From Ascidiimonas aurantiaca (GTDB taxonomy: Bacteria; Bacteroidota; Bacteroidia; Flavobacteriales; Flavobacteriaceae): a stretch of 64,000 nucleotides of DNA. Within the stretch, counting starts at the first letter, position 1, and the number at the start of each line of letters is the position of its first letter. The stretch lies in the NCBI RefSeq assembly GCF_037646345.1, contig NZ_JBBEWR010000016.1, positions 1 through 64,000 of the forward strand. The letters run 5' to 3'. Both the position numbers and the translations under genes were made by a program. The notes under the pieces are model-generated. The model did not search any database, was not told where the DNA came from, and was given only the letters and a program-made list of their open reading frames with translations. Below are positions 1 through 7,235 of the stretch, in pieces.

Positions 1-19
1 TGACAGTTAAAATTTAAAG

Positions 20-499
20 TTAGAAAATTCTAATTTTAAGCTGTCCTATTTTTAGGGAAGGCTTCAAAATAAAACCTAGAGTATAATACCAAAAATTATC
101 CTTAGGTACAATTTCTTCATCCTGGAAAATATACATTAACTGAACTGAATAAGCCGCTAGAGGAGCTGCAATAGCCCAACGTTTAGGGTTAAACCAAAAT
201 GCAGCTAAAATCATAATAGGAGCTACCGTTCCTGAAAGTGTCCAAATAAAAACATCCAAACTACCGTAGTACTTGAAATCATATGTAATCTGGATGTCAA
301 AATAATCCAGTACTTTATCTGCGTAAAGAATACCGCCAGATATTAGTAAAAGTAACGTACCTAAAATCGTTTTAACCTCCGTTGCCTCCGTTGTTACTTC
401 CTCCGTTTCCGGGTCGCTTGATTTCGGATTTATCGATTGCGTTTTTGTAGAGCGTGTCATTTTCATTAATATCATTTTGTTCACAAGAGTAAATGGCAC
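20..499 (-). CDS. small membrane protein, unknown function
   Basis: An open frame of up to 159 aa. Three hydrophobic segments look like membrane helices: about residues 43-60, 83-105 and 108-126. I recognise no family. The first ~45 residues are hydrophilic and overlap, in another frame, the end of the upstream small lipoprotein gene (372-545), so the true start is uncertain. In-frame ATGs lie within that overlap, and a GGAGGT sequence ends just before the first hydrophobic stretch. Same strand and overlap suggest co-translation with the lipoprotein. Probably real because of the coherent membrane topology, but the N-terminus is not settled. Confidence 0.5.
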   Translation of the reverse strand: MPFTLVNKMILMKMTRSTKTQSINPKSSDPETEEVTTEATEVKTILGTLLLLISGGILYADKVLDYFDIQITYDFKYYGSLDVFIWTLSGTVAPIMILAAFWFNPKRWAIAAPLAAYSVQLMYIFQDEEIVPKDNFWYYTLGFILKPSLKIGQLKIRIF

Positions 500-545
500 C
501 CAATGTAATAACTAAAACCAGCAGTGTGAGATACGTTTTTTTCAT
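372..545 (-). CDS. small lipoprotein with Gly/Asn-rich tail (57 aa)
   Basis: Reading from the ATG at 545 gives a 57-aa protein with a lysine start, a hydrophobic stretch (residues 5-19) and a lipobox-like end at Cys21 (AIYSC). A charged stretch follows, then a C-terminal Gly/Asn repeat ending GGSNNGGNGG. This is the profile of a small secreted lipoprotein. Its 3' part overlaps the N-terminal coding region of the membrane protein at 20-499 in another frame. No family recognised. The signal peptide makes a real gene more likely than chance. Confidence 0.55.
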   Translation of the reverse strand: MKKTYLTLLVLVITLGAIYSCEQNDINENDTLYKNAIDKSEIKRPGNGGSNNGGNGG

Positions 546-1286
546 GTTTAAAATGTTTAAAATTAATATCTCTAAAAATACTGGTTTCTTGTATGAATAC
601 CTTTTACTGTATGATCTTTTTTAATAAGGTTTATTGATATAGATTACATTATAATAACTTAAATTCCTGCACAATATAGTGCGCTTTTTTAAAAAAGAGT
701 TACGGTTTTCCCTTTATATTATAATATTGTGAAATATCAATGCTCTATATTGGGCGTTTATGGTGAGAGAGTTACTATTTCTTCTTAGCTTTTTACCAAA
801 AACTGTTAAGGGCAAACTCACCATTTCAATGCTTTATGGAGCCAGATATATATCCAACCGGTTTTTTGGAGTAAAATGGATGTAGATTTGCCTTTTATTT
901 ATTGAGGTTTTACCACTTTGTTTTTATGTATTTTGCTAGAATGTTTTTAGTTAATTTTCAGAATCCGGAAACAGAATGATATTACCCCAATTTTTTAATA
1001 AATTTTTAATAGCTCTCTTTCTTAGAGTAATTAAAGTCTCCTAGCTGTATGTTAGTAAAAAACTAGCATTTCTCTCCTGTAACACCACGTTGCATACTTG
1101 CTTTAATTGTTCTTTTTTTTGGAATTTTACAACACTTGGTTAAAATAAAAAATCTTGTTTTTAATGATGCTCGTGAGTTTCGGGTTATGACAAAAACTTA
1201 AAACCATATCCATAATTATAATGAAACTTTACCGGTATTATAATAGTTAATAAATTATAGTACAAAGCTCTATCAAACTAAAAAAT
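546..1286. other. AT-rich intergenic region
   Basis: About 740 bp between the lipoprotein gene (minus) and the HlyD gene (plus). It is divergent, so it should hold promoters for both. I see no convincing ORF, RNA gene, long repeat or clear TAnnTTTG box. Confidence 0.6.
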
Positions 1287-2441
1287 ATGAAGTCGTTATT
1301 TCCAGAAGAAAATATAGAAAATACGTACATTACATATACACTTAAGCATAAGATAAAAAATAAAATTATATACATGTTGATTTCAATAGGTATTATTGGC
1401 TTTTTGTTGGCTTTACCTTTTATTAAAGTAAAAGTTTACACTTCTTCAAGAGGTATTATTAAATCTGACACAGAATATCTGGAAATTAAAACTATTAATA
1501 GTGGTCGAGTTTTAAATACAAAAATAACTCCCAATATGAAGGTAAAAAAAGGTGATACTTTGATTATTTTGGAGAGTTATTCATTAGATAAGAGGATTAC
1601 TTTAATATCTAATCAGATAGAAGTTTTAAAAGAAAACTCAAGAGATTTAAAATACCTTTTAGAATCTAGAAATTATGACATATCTAAGTTACTCTCTAAA
1701 AAATACCGGAGAGAAGTTATGTATTATGAAGAGAAGTTAGATGAATTCAAAACACAATTAATAAAAGCAAAAGTTGATTTAAAAAGAAACAAAGCTTTAT
1801 TACAGAAAGGTGTTATTGCAAATGCTGACTTCGAAACCGTAAAGTTGAAATATGACTTAGCGTTGAATGATCTGAAACAATTTACAAAACAACAATTAAA
1901 TACATGGCAAGTCACTTTTTTAGAAGTCAATACTCAATTGAAGGAAATCGTTAATGAAAAGGATCAACTACTACAAAACAAAAGTCATCATGTACTAACT
2001 GCCCCAGCCAACGGCGTTCTTGTAAACATTTTAGGAGTAGAGCAGGGTAGTTTTCTTTATTCAGGTAATACAATTGCAACTATATCACCCGAGTCCAAAT
2101 TAATTGTTGAATGTTATGTTTCGCCAATCGATATAGGTATGATAAATATTAAAAGTCCTATAAATTTTCAAATAGATGCTTTCAATTATAATCAATGGGG
2201 TGTTGCTACTGGAAGAATTACTAGCATAGGAGGTGATGTAGAGATAATCAACAATGAGCCTATGTTTAAAGTACGTTGTAACTTAAATAATCCTTATTTA
2301 GCTCTGAAAAACGGAGCAAAAGGACCATTAAAAAAGGGAATGACACTTAATGCTCATTTTGTACTTACGGAACGTACTTTATATCAGCTTTTGTATGATA
2401 AAGCAGACAACTGGTTAAACCCAACTTTAAAGAAAAGGTAG
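1287..2441 (+). CDS. HlyD-family membrane fusion protein (bacteriocin secretion)
   Basis: 384 aa. An N-terminal cytoplasmic stretch is followed by one membrane helix (about residues 27-46). Next come the first lipoyl-like half (68-97, with the typical VKKGDTLIILES turn), a long coiled-coil region (~100-215), the second lipoyl half (~240-270, TAPANGVLV) and a C-terminal beta domain. This is the periplasmic adaptor of type I-like export, linking an inner-membrane ABC transporter to an outer-membrane channel. It opens a cluster with two double-glycine peptides and a C39 ABC exporter, so it very likely serves their export. No TolC-like partner is visible nearby; it may be elsewhere in the genome. 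The base composition is much more AT-rich than the 9-18 kb genes. Confidence 0.93.
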   Translation: MKSLFPEENIENTYITYTLKHKIKNKIIYMLISIGIIGFLLALPFIKVKVYTSSRGIIKSDTEYLEIKTINSGRVLNTKITPNMKVKKGDTLIILESYSLDKRITLISNQIEVLKENSRDLKYLLESRNYDISKLLSKKYRREVMYYEEKLDEFKTQLIKAKVDLKRNKALLQKGVIANADFETVKLKYDLALNDLKQFTKQQLNTWQVTFLEVNTQLKEIVNEKDQLLQNKSHHVLTAPANGVLVNILGVEQGSFLYSGNTIATISPESKLIVECYVSPIDIGMINIKSPINFQIDAFNYNQWGVATGRITSIGGDVEIINNEPMFKVRCNLNNPYLALKNGAKGPLKKGMTLNAHFVLTERTLYQLLYDKADNWLNPTLKKR

Positions 2442-2478
2442 AATACACTTGGCATATAATGATTTAATAGGGTAGATT

Positions 2479-2859
2479 ATGAAGAACATCAGGAATCTTG
2501 AGCGTTTACAGCGGTTACATCTGTTAATTGAAAGTGAAAATACAGGTACTCCAAAAGAACTAGCCAATCAAATGGGTATAAGTGAGCGGAAGGTATACCA
2601 GTTGATAGAAGAGTTAAAAGATTTAAACGCAAACATTCGTTACAGCCGGAGGCTTAAAACTTATTTTTATGAAAATGAGTTTAAACTTGTTGTAAATATT
2701 TCAGTAACCATATTAAGTGATGATGAGTTGACTGAGGTATTTGGGGGTAGCTTTTTCTTGAAAAAAGTTTTACCCTGCAAGTTTTATGCGGTGGACAATT
2801 CTAAATTAGCGATAACAAAGTTAAACATGCGCATTGAGTCTTTGTATAATAAAGTTTAA
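2479..2859 (+). CDS. HTH protein with an embedded double-glycine leader motif
   Basis: 126 aa. Residues ~5-55 form an HTH_11/DeoR-like winged-helix start (TPKELANQMGISERKVYQLI). After a short strand-rich linker, residues 79-90 read LSDDELTEVFGG. This matches the double-glycine leader consensus position by position: L at -12, S at -11, E at -8, L at -7, V at -4, GG at -2/-1. A 36-residue tail follows, with one Cys (Cys100). Related HTH proteins ending in a GG-type motif occur in Bacteroidota bacteriocin clusters, from memory. It lies 37 bp after hlyD and 17 bp before precursor 1. It could be a regulator, a fused precursor cut by the C39 peptidase, or both. Confidence 0.8.
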   Translation: MKNIRNLERLQRLHLLIESENTGTPKELANQMGISERKVYQLIEELKDLNANIRYSRRLKTYFYENEFKLVVNISVTILSDDELTEVFGGSFFLKKVLPCKFYAVDNSKLAITKLNMRIESLYNKV

Positions 2860-2876
2860 TTAAAAATTTTGAATTA

Positions 2877-3047
2877 ATGAATAATTTAGAAAATTATGGT
2901 GTTCATGAATTGAACACAAGTGAAGCAATGAATTTTGAAGGTGGTGTAAAATGGTGGATGTATCTGCTTAGTCCTGGAGGAGCTTATATCATGGATAAGT
3001 TCGAAGACGGCTTTGAAAAAGGCTGTGAATGTGAGTTGCCATTTTAA
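2877..3047 (+). CDS. double-glycine bacteriocin-type precursor 1 (56 aa)
   Basis: A short gene with no long-ORF support. The leader is residues 1-23 with L12, E16, A17, F20 and G22-G23, which fits the -12/-8/-7/-4/-2/-1 pattern of C39-cleaved leaders. The predicted mature peptide is 33 aa, begins VKWWMYLL, has an internal GG (34-35) and two cysteines close together (Cys50, Cys52). It starts 17 bp after the HTH gene and lies 29 bp before precursor 2. A C39 exporter is encoded 0.5 kb downstream. The mature activity is unknown. It could be an antimicrobial, one half of a two-peptide bacteriocin, or a signal. Confidence 0.8.
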   Translation: MNNLENYGVHELNTSEAMNFEGGVKWWMYLLSPGGAYIMDKFEDGFEKGCECELPF

Positions 3048-3076
3048 AGTTTAATCATTACAAAAAATCTATTACA

Positions 3077-3232
3077 ATGAAAGAATATGAATTTAAAGAA
3101 CTAGACGCGCTTGAAATAAGAAAGATCAATGGAGGATGGTTAGAGCCTCTCGGAGTAGCTATTGGTATTGTCATTGGTTTGGGTGAAATTGCTGAAAAAC
3201 TAGGAGAAACTGTAGGAGAAAACTTCAAGTAA
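3077..3232 (+). CDS. double-glycine bacteriocin-type precursor 2 (51 aa)
   Basis: The leader is residues 1-20, with L9, E13, I14, I17 and G19-G20 matching the double-glycine consensus. The predicted mature peptide is 31 aa, starts WLEPLGVAIGIVIG, is strongly hydrophobic in its first half with small-residue (A/G) spacing, and is amphipathic and charged in its second half. This is a pore-forming class II-like profile. An A-rich stretch precedes the ATG. A strong hairpin follows 22 bp after the stop. The C-terminal 20 residues closely resemble the 41-aa peptide encoded at 3318. Confidence 0.87.
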   Translation: MKEYEFKELDALEIRKINGGWLEPLGVAIGIVIGLGEIAEKLGETVGENFK

Positions 3233-3253
3233 TTCAAGTGTTTGGCATTTAAA

Positions 3254-3298
3254 ATACAACTTTCCTTTTTTTATATTAAGGAAAGTTGTATATTTTTG
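3254..3298 (+). terminator. intrinsic terminator or attenuator after precursor genes
   Basis: ATACAACTTTCCTT (3254-3267) pairs perfectly with AAGGAAAGTTGTAT (3278-3291) across a 10-nt AT loop and is followed by a short T-rich tail. It sits between precursor 2 and the 41-aa peptide, only 20-27 nt before that gene's ATG. It may end the precursor transcript or lower downstream expression. Confidence 0.65.
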
Positions 3299-3317
3299 AA
3301 ACCAAATTTAAAATCTT

Positions 3318-3443
3318 ATGGAAAAACTGAAAGGTACACCCTCATTGAAGTTACTATATTTGATACTTCTGGCATTACTTATAGTAATTGGCTTAGGTCT
3401 TATAGCCTATAAGTTCGGAGAAACGTTGGGAAGTTCTTTTTAA
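3318..3443 (+). CDS. 41-aa membrane peptide resembling the precursor 2 core (candidate immunity peptide)
   Basis: The ATG at 3318 begins a 41-aa peptide with a basic N-terminus (MEKLKG), one hydrophobic helix (about residues 11-30) and a short tail ending GETLGSSF. It has no double-glycine motif. Residues 22-41 align with the last part of precursor 2 at 14 of 20 positions (IVIGLG-IA-K-GET-G--F). The codons differ at most synonymous positions. A leaderless, membrane-inserted relative of the toxin would suit an immunity or decoy peptide; a leaderless bacteriocin is the alternative. A terminator follows 32 bp downstream. Confidence 0.7.
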   Translation: MEKLKGTPSLKLLYLILLALLIVIGLGLIAYKFGETLGSSF

Positions 3444-3475
3444 GGTTCTATTACACAAAACTTCTTAAACTTTCT

Positions 3476-3501
3476 AGTCCCTTCTCGATAGGGGCTTTTT
3501 T
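3476..3501 (+). terminator. Rho-independent terminator
   Basis: AGTCCCT (3476-3482) pairs with AGGGGCT (3490-3496; one G-T pair) around a 7-nt loop and is followed by a run of T. It ends the small-peptide transcript before the ABC exporter gene, which should therefore have its own promoter in 3502-3586. Confidence 0.75.
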
Positions 3502-3586
3502 ATTTGTTGCTTTAAAAATTAATAAATTCTGCGCCTGCACAGTTTCTGCAGTCAATAAAACTATTATTGTCATGAAAATCTAAATC

Positions 3587-5740
3587 ATGGCAAAAACTAA
3601 AATTAAACAACACGATATATCAGATTGTGGAGCTGCATGTTTAGCTTCTGTAGCAGCTTATTACAAATTGCACCTACCAATTGCACGGATACGTCAATAT
3701 GCAAGTACGGACCAAAAAGGAACTAATATTCTCGGTTTACTGGAGGCTGCTCAGAAACTTGGGTTTGAAGCTAAAGGTGTACGTGGAGACTCCGATTGCC
3801 TTTCTAAAATTCCTAAGCCTTCAATAGCCCATGTTATCGTTAAAAATCAATTACAACATTATGTTGTTATCTATAAAGTTAATAAGAGATACATCAAAAT
3901 TATGGATCCAAGCTATGGATCGATTTTAAAGATGTCACATGAAGAATTTAAGGAGATATGGACAGGAGTATTGGTGCTTTTGATACCTAGAGAAGATTTT
4001 ATTTCTAAAAACGAAAAAGTATCTGTTCTAAAACGTTTCTGGGGTTTATTGAGGCCGCATAAGTTTATATTATTACAAGCATTAATGGGAGCTCTCGTTT
4101 ATACATTGTTGGGTTTTTCAACTTCTATATATATTCAGAAAATTACAGATTACGTTTTGGTAAATGGAAATACCAACTTGCTTAACTTATTAAGTGTCTT
4201 AATGCTTTTTTTACTATTTTTTCAAGTTGTTTTGGGTATATACAAAGATGTTTTTTTAATTAAAACAGGTCAACAAATTGATGCACGGCTAATCTTAGGA
4301 TATTACAGGCACCTTTTAAAACTTCCTCAATCCTTCTTTGATACAATGCGAGTTGGAGAAATCATTTCAAGAATTAATGATGCTGTCAAAATCAGAACAT
4401 TCATAAGTGATGTTTCTTTAAACCTAACGGTCAATGTTATGATACTTATTTTTTCATTTTGTATTATGTTTACTTATTATTGGAAGCTTGCCCTTATTGT
4501 ACTTATTATTGTCCCTCTTTATGGAATCATTTACTTAACCATTAATAAGCTTAACAAAATAGTGGAGCGTAAAGTAATGGAAAATTCGGCAAGTTTAGAA
4601 AGTCAATTAGTAGGGTCTTTGAATGCTATTGATACCATAAAAAGTTTTGGTCTCGAAGACTCTGCAAATTCTAAAACAGAAAAACATTTTATCAGTTTAC
4701 TAAAGGCTGGCTATCAATCTGCTTTAAATAGTGTATTTTCGAGAACAGGATCCGCATTCTTGGCCCAATCTTTTACTATTTTACTACTGTGGGTGGGTGC
4801 AGGTTATGTTATTGATAGACAAATCACACCAGGAGAATTACTTTCATTTTATGCAATTATAGGATATTTTACAGGGCCTGTATCAACATTAATTAGCTCA
4901 AACAAACAAATACAAAATGCCTTAATAGCAGCAGATCGCCTTTTTGAAATAATAGATTTGGAAAGAGAAAATACAGGGATTACGTTGAAATTAACCCGGA
5001 AGAACTTCGGGGATATTAAATTTAAAAATGTTTGTTTTAGATACGGGTCTCGCAATCAGGTTTTTGAAGATTTTAACTTGGAAATACCAAAAGGAAAGAT
5101 TACAGCTTTTGTTGGTGAAAGTGGATCAGGAAAATCAACACTTATGTCATTATTACAAAATGTATACCCATTAAATAAGGGAATGATAACAATTGGAAAA
5201 ATAAACCTTCAACATGTTGATCGAAGTAACCTAAGAAGTGTAATGACTGTGGTACCCCAAAAAATAGATATGTTTCATGGTAATGTAATAGATAATATAG
5301 CAGTAGGAGAACATAATCCTGATCTTGAGCGTATAGTTAATGTTTGTGCAGATATCGGTATATTAGATTTTATAGAAGAGCTACCCTATGGTTTCAAAAC
5401 TTACCTGGGTGAGAATGGAGCTACTCTTTCAGGAGGACAGAAACAAAGAATAGCGATTGCCAGAGCTTTATACAGACAACCCGAAATCCTGATTTTAGAC
5501 GAAGCTACTTCTTCACTTGATACCCAAGCAGAGAAATATATACAAAACGTTATTAATACGCTAAGAAATCAGGAAAAAACAATAATCATCATTGCACATC
5601 GTCTAAGTACCGTAATAAGTGCCGATAAAATTGTGGTTTTAAATAAAGGAAAAGTAATTGAAGAAGGTACTCATCAACAATTATATAAAAATCAAGATAC
5701 TTATTATAGACTATGGCAGCAACAATTACCAAATTTTTAA
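3587..5740 (+). CDS. C39 peptidase-containing ABC exporter (bacteriocin processing and export)
   Basis: 717 aa, full length for a peptidase-containing ABC transporter. The N-terminal C39 domain carries Gln8, Cys14 (DISDCGAACL), His91 (LQHYVV) and Asp107 (MDPSYG), the expected catalytic residues for cutting after double glycine. A six-helix ABC membrane domain follows (~160-440). The nucleotide-binding domain has Walker A GESGSGKST (~510-518), signature LSGGQ (~614), Walker B ILILDEA (~635) and an H-loop (IIAHRLST). It should cleave the leaders of the upstream peptides and export the cores with the HlyD protein. It is separated from the peptide genes by two hairpins, which may allow different dosage. 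Confidence 0.97.
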   Translation: MAKTKIKQHDISDCGAACLASVAAYYKLHLPIARIRQYASTDQKGTNILGLLEAAQKLGFEAKGVRGDSDCLSKIPKPSIAHVIVKNQLQHYVVIYKVNKRYIKIMDPSYGSILKMSHEEFKEIWTGVLVLLIPREDFISKNEKVSVLKRFWGLLRPHKFILLQALMGALVYTLLGFSTSIYIQKITDYVLVNGNTNLLNLLSVLMLFLLFFQVVLGIYKDVFLIKTGQQIDARLILGYYRHLLKLPQSFFDTMRVGEIISRINDAVKIRTFISDVSLNLTVNVMILIFSFCIMFTYYWKLALIVLIIVPLYGIIYLTINKLNKIVERKVMENSASLESQLVGSLNAIDTIKSFGLEDSANSKTEKHFISLLKAGYQSALNSVFSRTGSAFLAQSFTILLLWVGAGYVIDRQITPGELLSFYAIIGYFTGPVSTLISSNKQIQNALIAADRLFEIIDLERENTGITLKLTRKNFGDIKFKNVCFRYGSRNQVFEDFNLEIPKGKITAFVGESGSGKSTLMSLLQNVYPLNKGMITIGKINLQHVDRSNLRSVMTVVPQKIDMFHGNVIDNIAVGEHNPDLERIVNVCADIGILDFIEELPYGFKTYLGENGATLSGGQKQRIAIARALYRQPEILILDEATSSLDTQAEKYIQNVINTLRNQEKTIIIIAHRLSTVISADKIVVLNKGKVIEEGTHQQLYKNQDTYYRLWQQQLPNF

Positions 5741-5838
5741 GGCACGCTATTCAAATCCTGAAAAAAATCTTCGAACAGAATGGATTAACATATAAATTAA
5801 AATTAGAATCTAAGAAAATTGAGACACTATCCCAATAA
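5713..5838 (+). CDS. possible small basic peptide overlapping the exporter end
   Basis: An ATG at 5713, in a different frame inside the last codons of the ABC gene, opens a 41-aa reading frame. It encodes a basic, amphipathic peptide (KFLRHAIQILKKIF at residues 7-20) and ends at 5838. Overlap with the exporter would permit translational coupling. There is no family match and no leader motif, so this may be chance. Confidence 0.25.
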   Translation: MAATITKFLRHAIQILKKIFEQNGLTYKLKLESKKIETLSQ

Positions 5839-6174
5839 GTGTGTAAGTTTAAATTAGCAGGGGTTTGACTTTTATCTAAAGTTTGACACTTTTTTCATAG
5901 ATCTTAAGGAACTGGTTTAAAATGATGCCTCAGTTACTTATATACAAAGACCGTTTTTTGCCGGCTTCTTTGGTAGCCAAATATAAGGATTTCAACAAAT
6001 ACGTATTTCATTTTTTTATCGCTTATTTCTCTAGGTTACGTTTTAAAAAATATTTTTTTGTAAGAAAAAATTTATATTTGATCAGTAATGCTACATCACT
6101 CACTGCTCCTGCGCCTACGCAATGCAATAAGTAGTTTAAACATAGTATAGTTGCCAATTTTATAATGAATTTAT
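5839..6174. other. intergenic region, nothing clear
   Basis: About 335 bp. A 70-codon frame within it looks non-coding, with unusual composition and no start signal. No RNA gene or strong hairpin seen. It probably contains the promoter of the gene at 6175. Confidence 0.5.
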
Positions 6175-6906
6175 ATGAACGATACCATAAAATCAACTCT
6201 TGAAAACCTGTTAAACCGTAATCTGGAAGTTCTTAAAAGTACTTCCCTTGAAAAAATGTTTGATGAAATACTAAATGAGAACCCAAAAGTTTTTGATGCA
6301 GATCTTGGAGTTTTAACAGATTTGTTTGATGACGACGACATTAAAAATCTTAAAAAAGCAAAAAAGAACCCTAAATTGATTTCTGCGTTTGAAAATGCAA
6401 AAAATATGGAGTTTGATAATAAAGAAATAATTTCTGCACTTAAAAAGGATATTTTAAACTCTATATCTGAGCTAAAAAATAAAATTGATCCTAAAAAAGG
6501 TTTAAAAAATCAACTCATATTTTTAGAGTATGATCATGAGCCTTGTGCCTACTTTTATGGATTTGGAAAAGGAAATTATCCAATTCTGAAACAGCCTGAG
6601 TATTTTGAATTTAGCTCCAGTGAGCTCTATGCCGGAGTAGGAAAGGTGGATTATGGAATGATTTGGAAAGAGTTAACAACCATAAATGAGATTTTGGAAG
6701 ATTTAGATGTTTATGATCACGTCTGGGAAACAGAACTGTATCAAAGTTTGCTAAATTTCACAAAGTTCAAAACCTACCTTTTCCTGCATGAAGCTTTTAA
6801 CCAAATAGGGATAAAAGCATTTAATACTATTGAAATTGAAAAACCATTAATGATTTACGGGAGGGAGCACGATTGTGAACCCATTACTGTTTATGCATTT
6901 GAGTGA
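6175..6906 (+). CDS. hypothetical acidic cytoplasmic protein
   Basis: 243 aa, no signal peptide or membrane helix. The N-terminal half (1-115) is charged and helical, with an acidic run at residues 50-54 (FDDDD). The C-terminal half is richer in aromatic residues and has a conserved-looking GKGNYPIL loop. I recognise no family. Base composition matches the AT-rich bacteriocin locus just upstream rather than the genes downstream, so it may have arrived with that locus. An immunity or accessory role is only a guess. Confidence 0.7.
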   Translation: MNDTIKSTLENLLNRNLEVLKSTSLEKMFDEILNENPKVFDADLGVLTDLFDDDDIKNLKKAKKNPKLISAFENAKNMEFDNKEIISALKKDILNSISELKNKIDPKKGLKNQLIFLEYDHEPCAYFYGFGKGNYPILKQPEYFEFSSSELYAGVGKVDYGMIWKELTTINEILEDLDVYDHVWETELYQSLLNFTKFKTYLFLHEAFNQIGIKAFNTIEIEKPLMIYGREHDCEPITVYAFE

Positions 6907-6974
6907 AAATGATAATGAAATTTGCATAAATAAGACCATAGTTCGTTAAAGAGCACTCGCGCTACAAATGGTGT

Positions 6975-7235
6975 TTACAACAATTTATGCAACGCAAGAA
7001 AAGCGTTAAGCTCTGCAATACCGGGGTTTTTTAAAAAGGTGTCTCCATAGGTAATTGTTGGGAACTTAAGCACCCCGTTATACAGGGCCCGAACCCGTGC
7101 TTCGGCATCGGCATCAGTCTCTACATTATAATCTTCAAAATCGATCCATTCTGACTGTAAATAGTTGCGTATGTTTGCTGATTTCGGACACCAGTCGGTA
7201 CCGTACAATCTAAGTACTTTCTCATTTTTCATCAA
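6975..7235 (-). CDS. glutaredoxin-like protein (monothiol CPKS)
   Basis: 86 aa with a thioredoxin fold: strand, WCPKS active site (Cys16), helix, then the cis-proline segment KFPTITYGD. The fourth active-site position is Ser, so it is monothiol. It resembles the mycoredoxin/glutaredoxin-like group, which reduces mixed disulfides. Its start (ATG at 7235) overlaps the end of the antiporter gene by 14 bp, so the two are probably translated together. This suggests thiol-redox control linked to the antiporter, as an inference. Confidence 0.85.
   Translation of the reverse strand: MMKNEKVLRLYGTDWCPKSANIRNYLQSEWIDFEDYNVETDADAEARVRALYNGVLKFPTITYGDTFLKNPGIAELNAFLALHKLL

Noticed and set aside
5922..6134. 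70-codon plus-strand frame
   Set aside because: Phe/Tyr/Lys-heavy composition of translated AT-rich DNA, no start signal, no domain; treated as non-coding.
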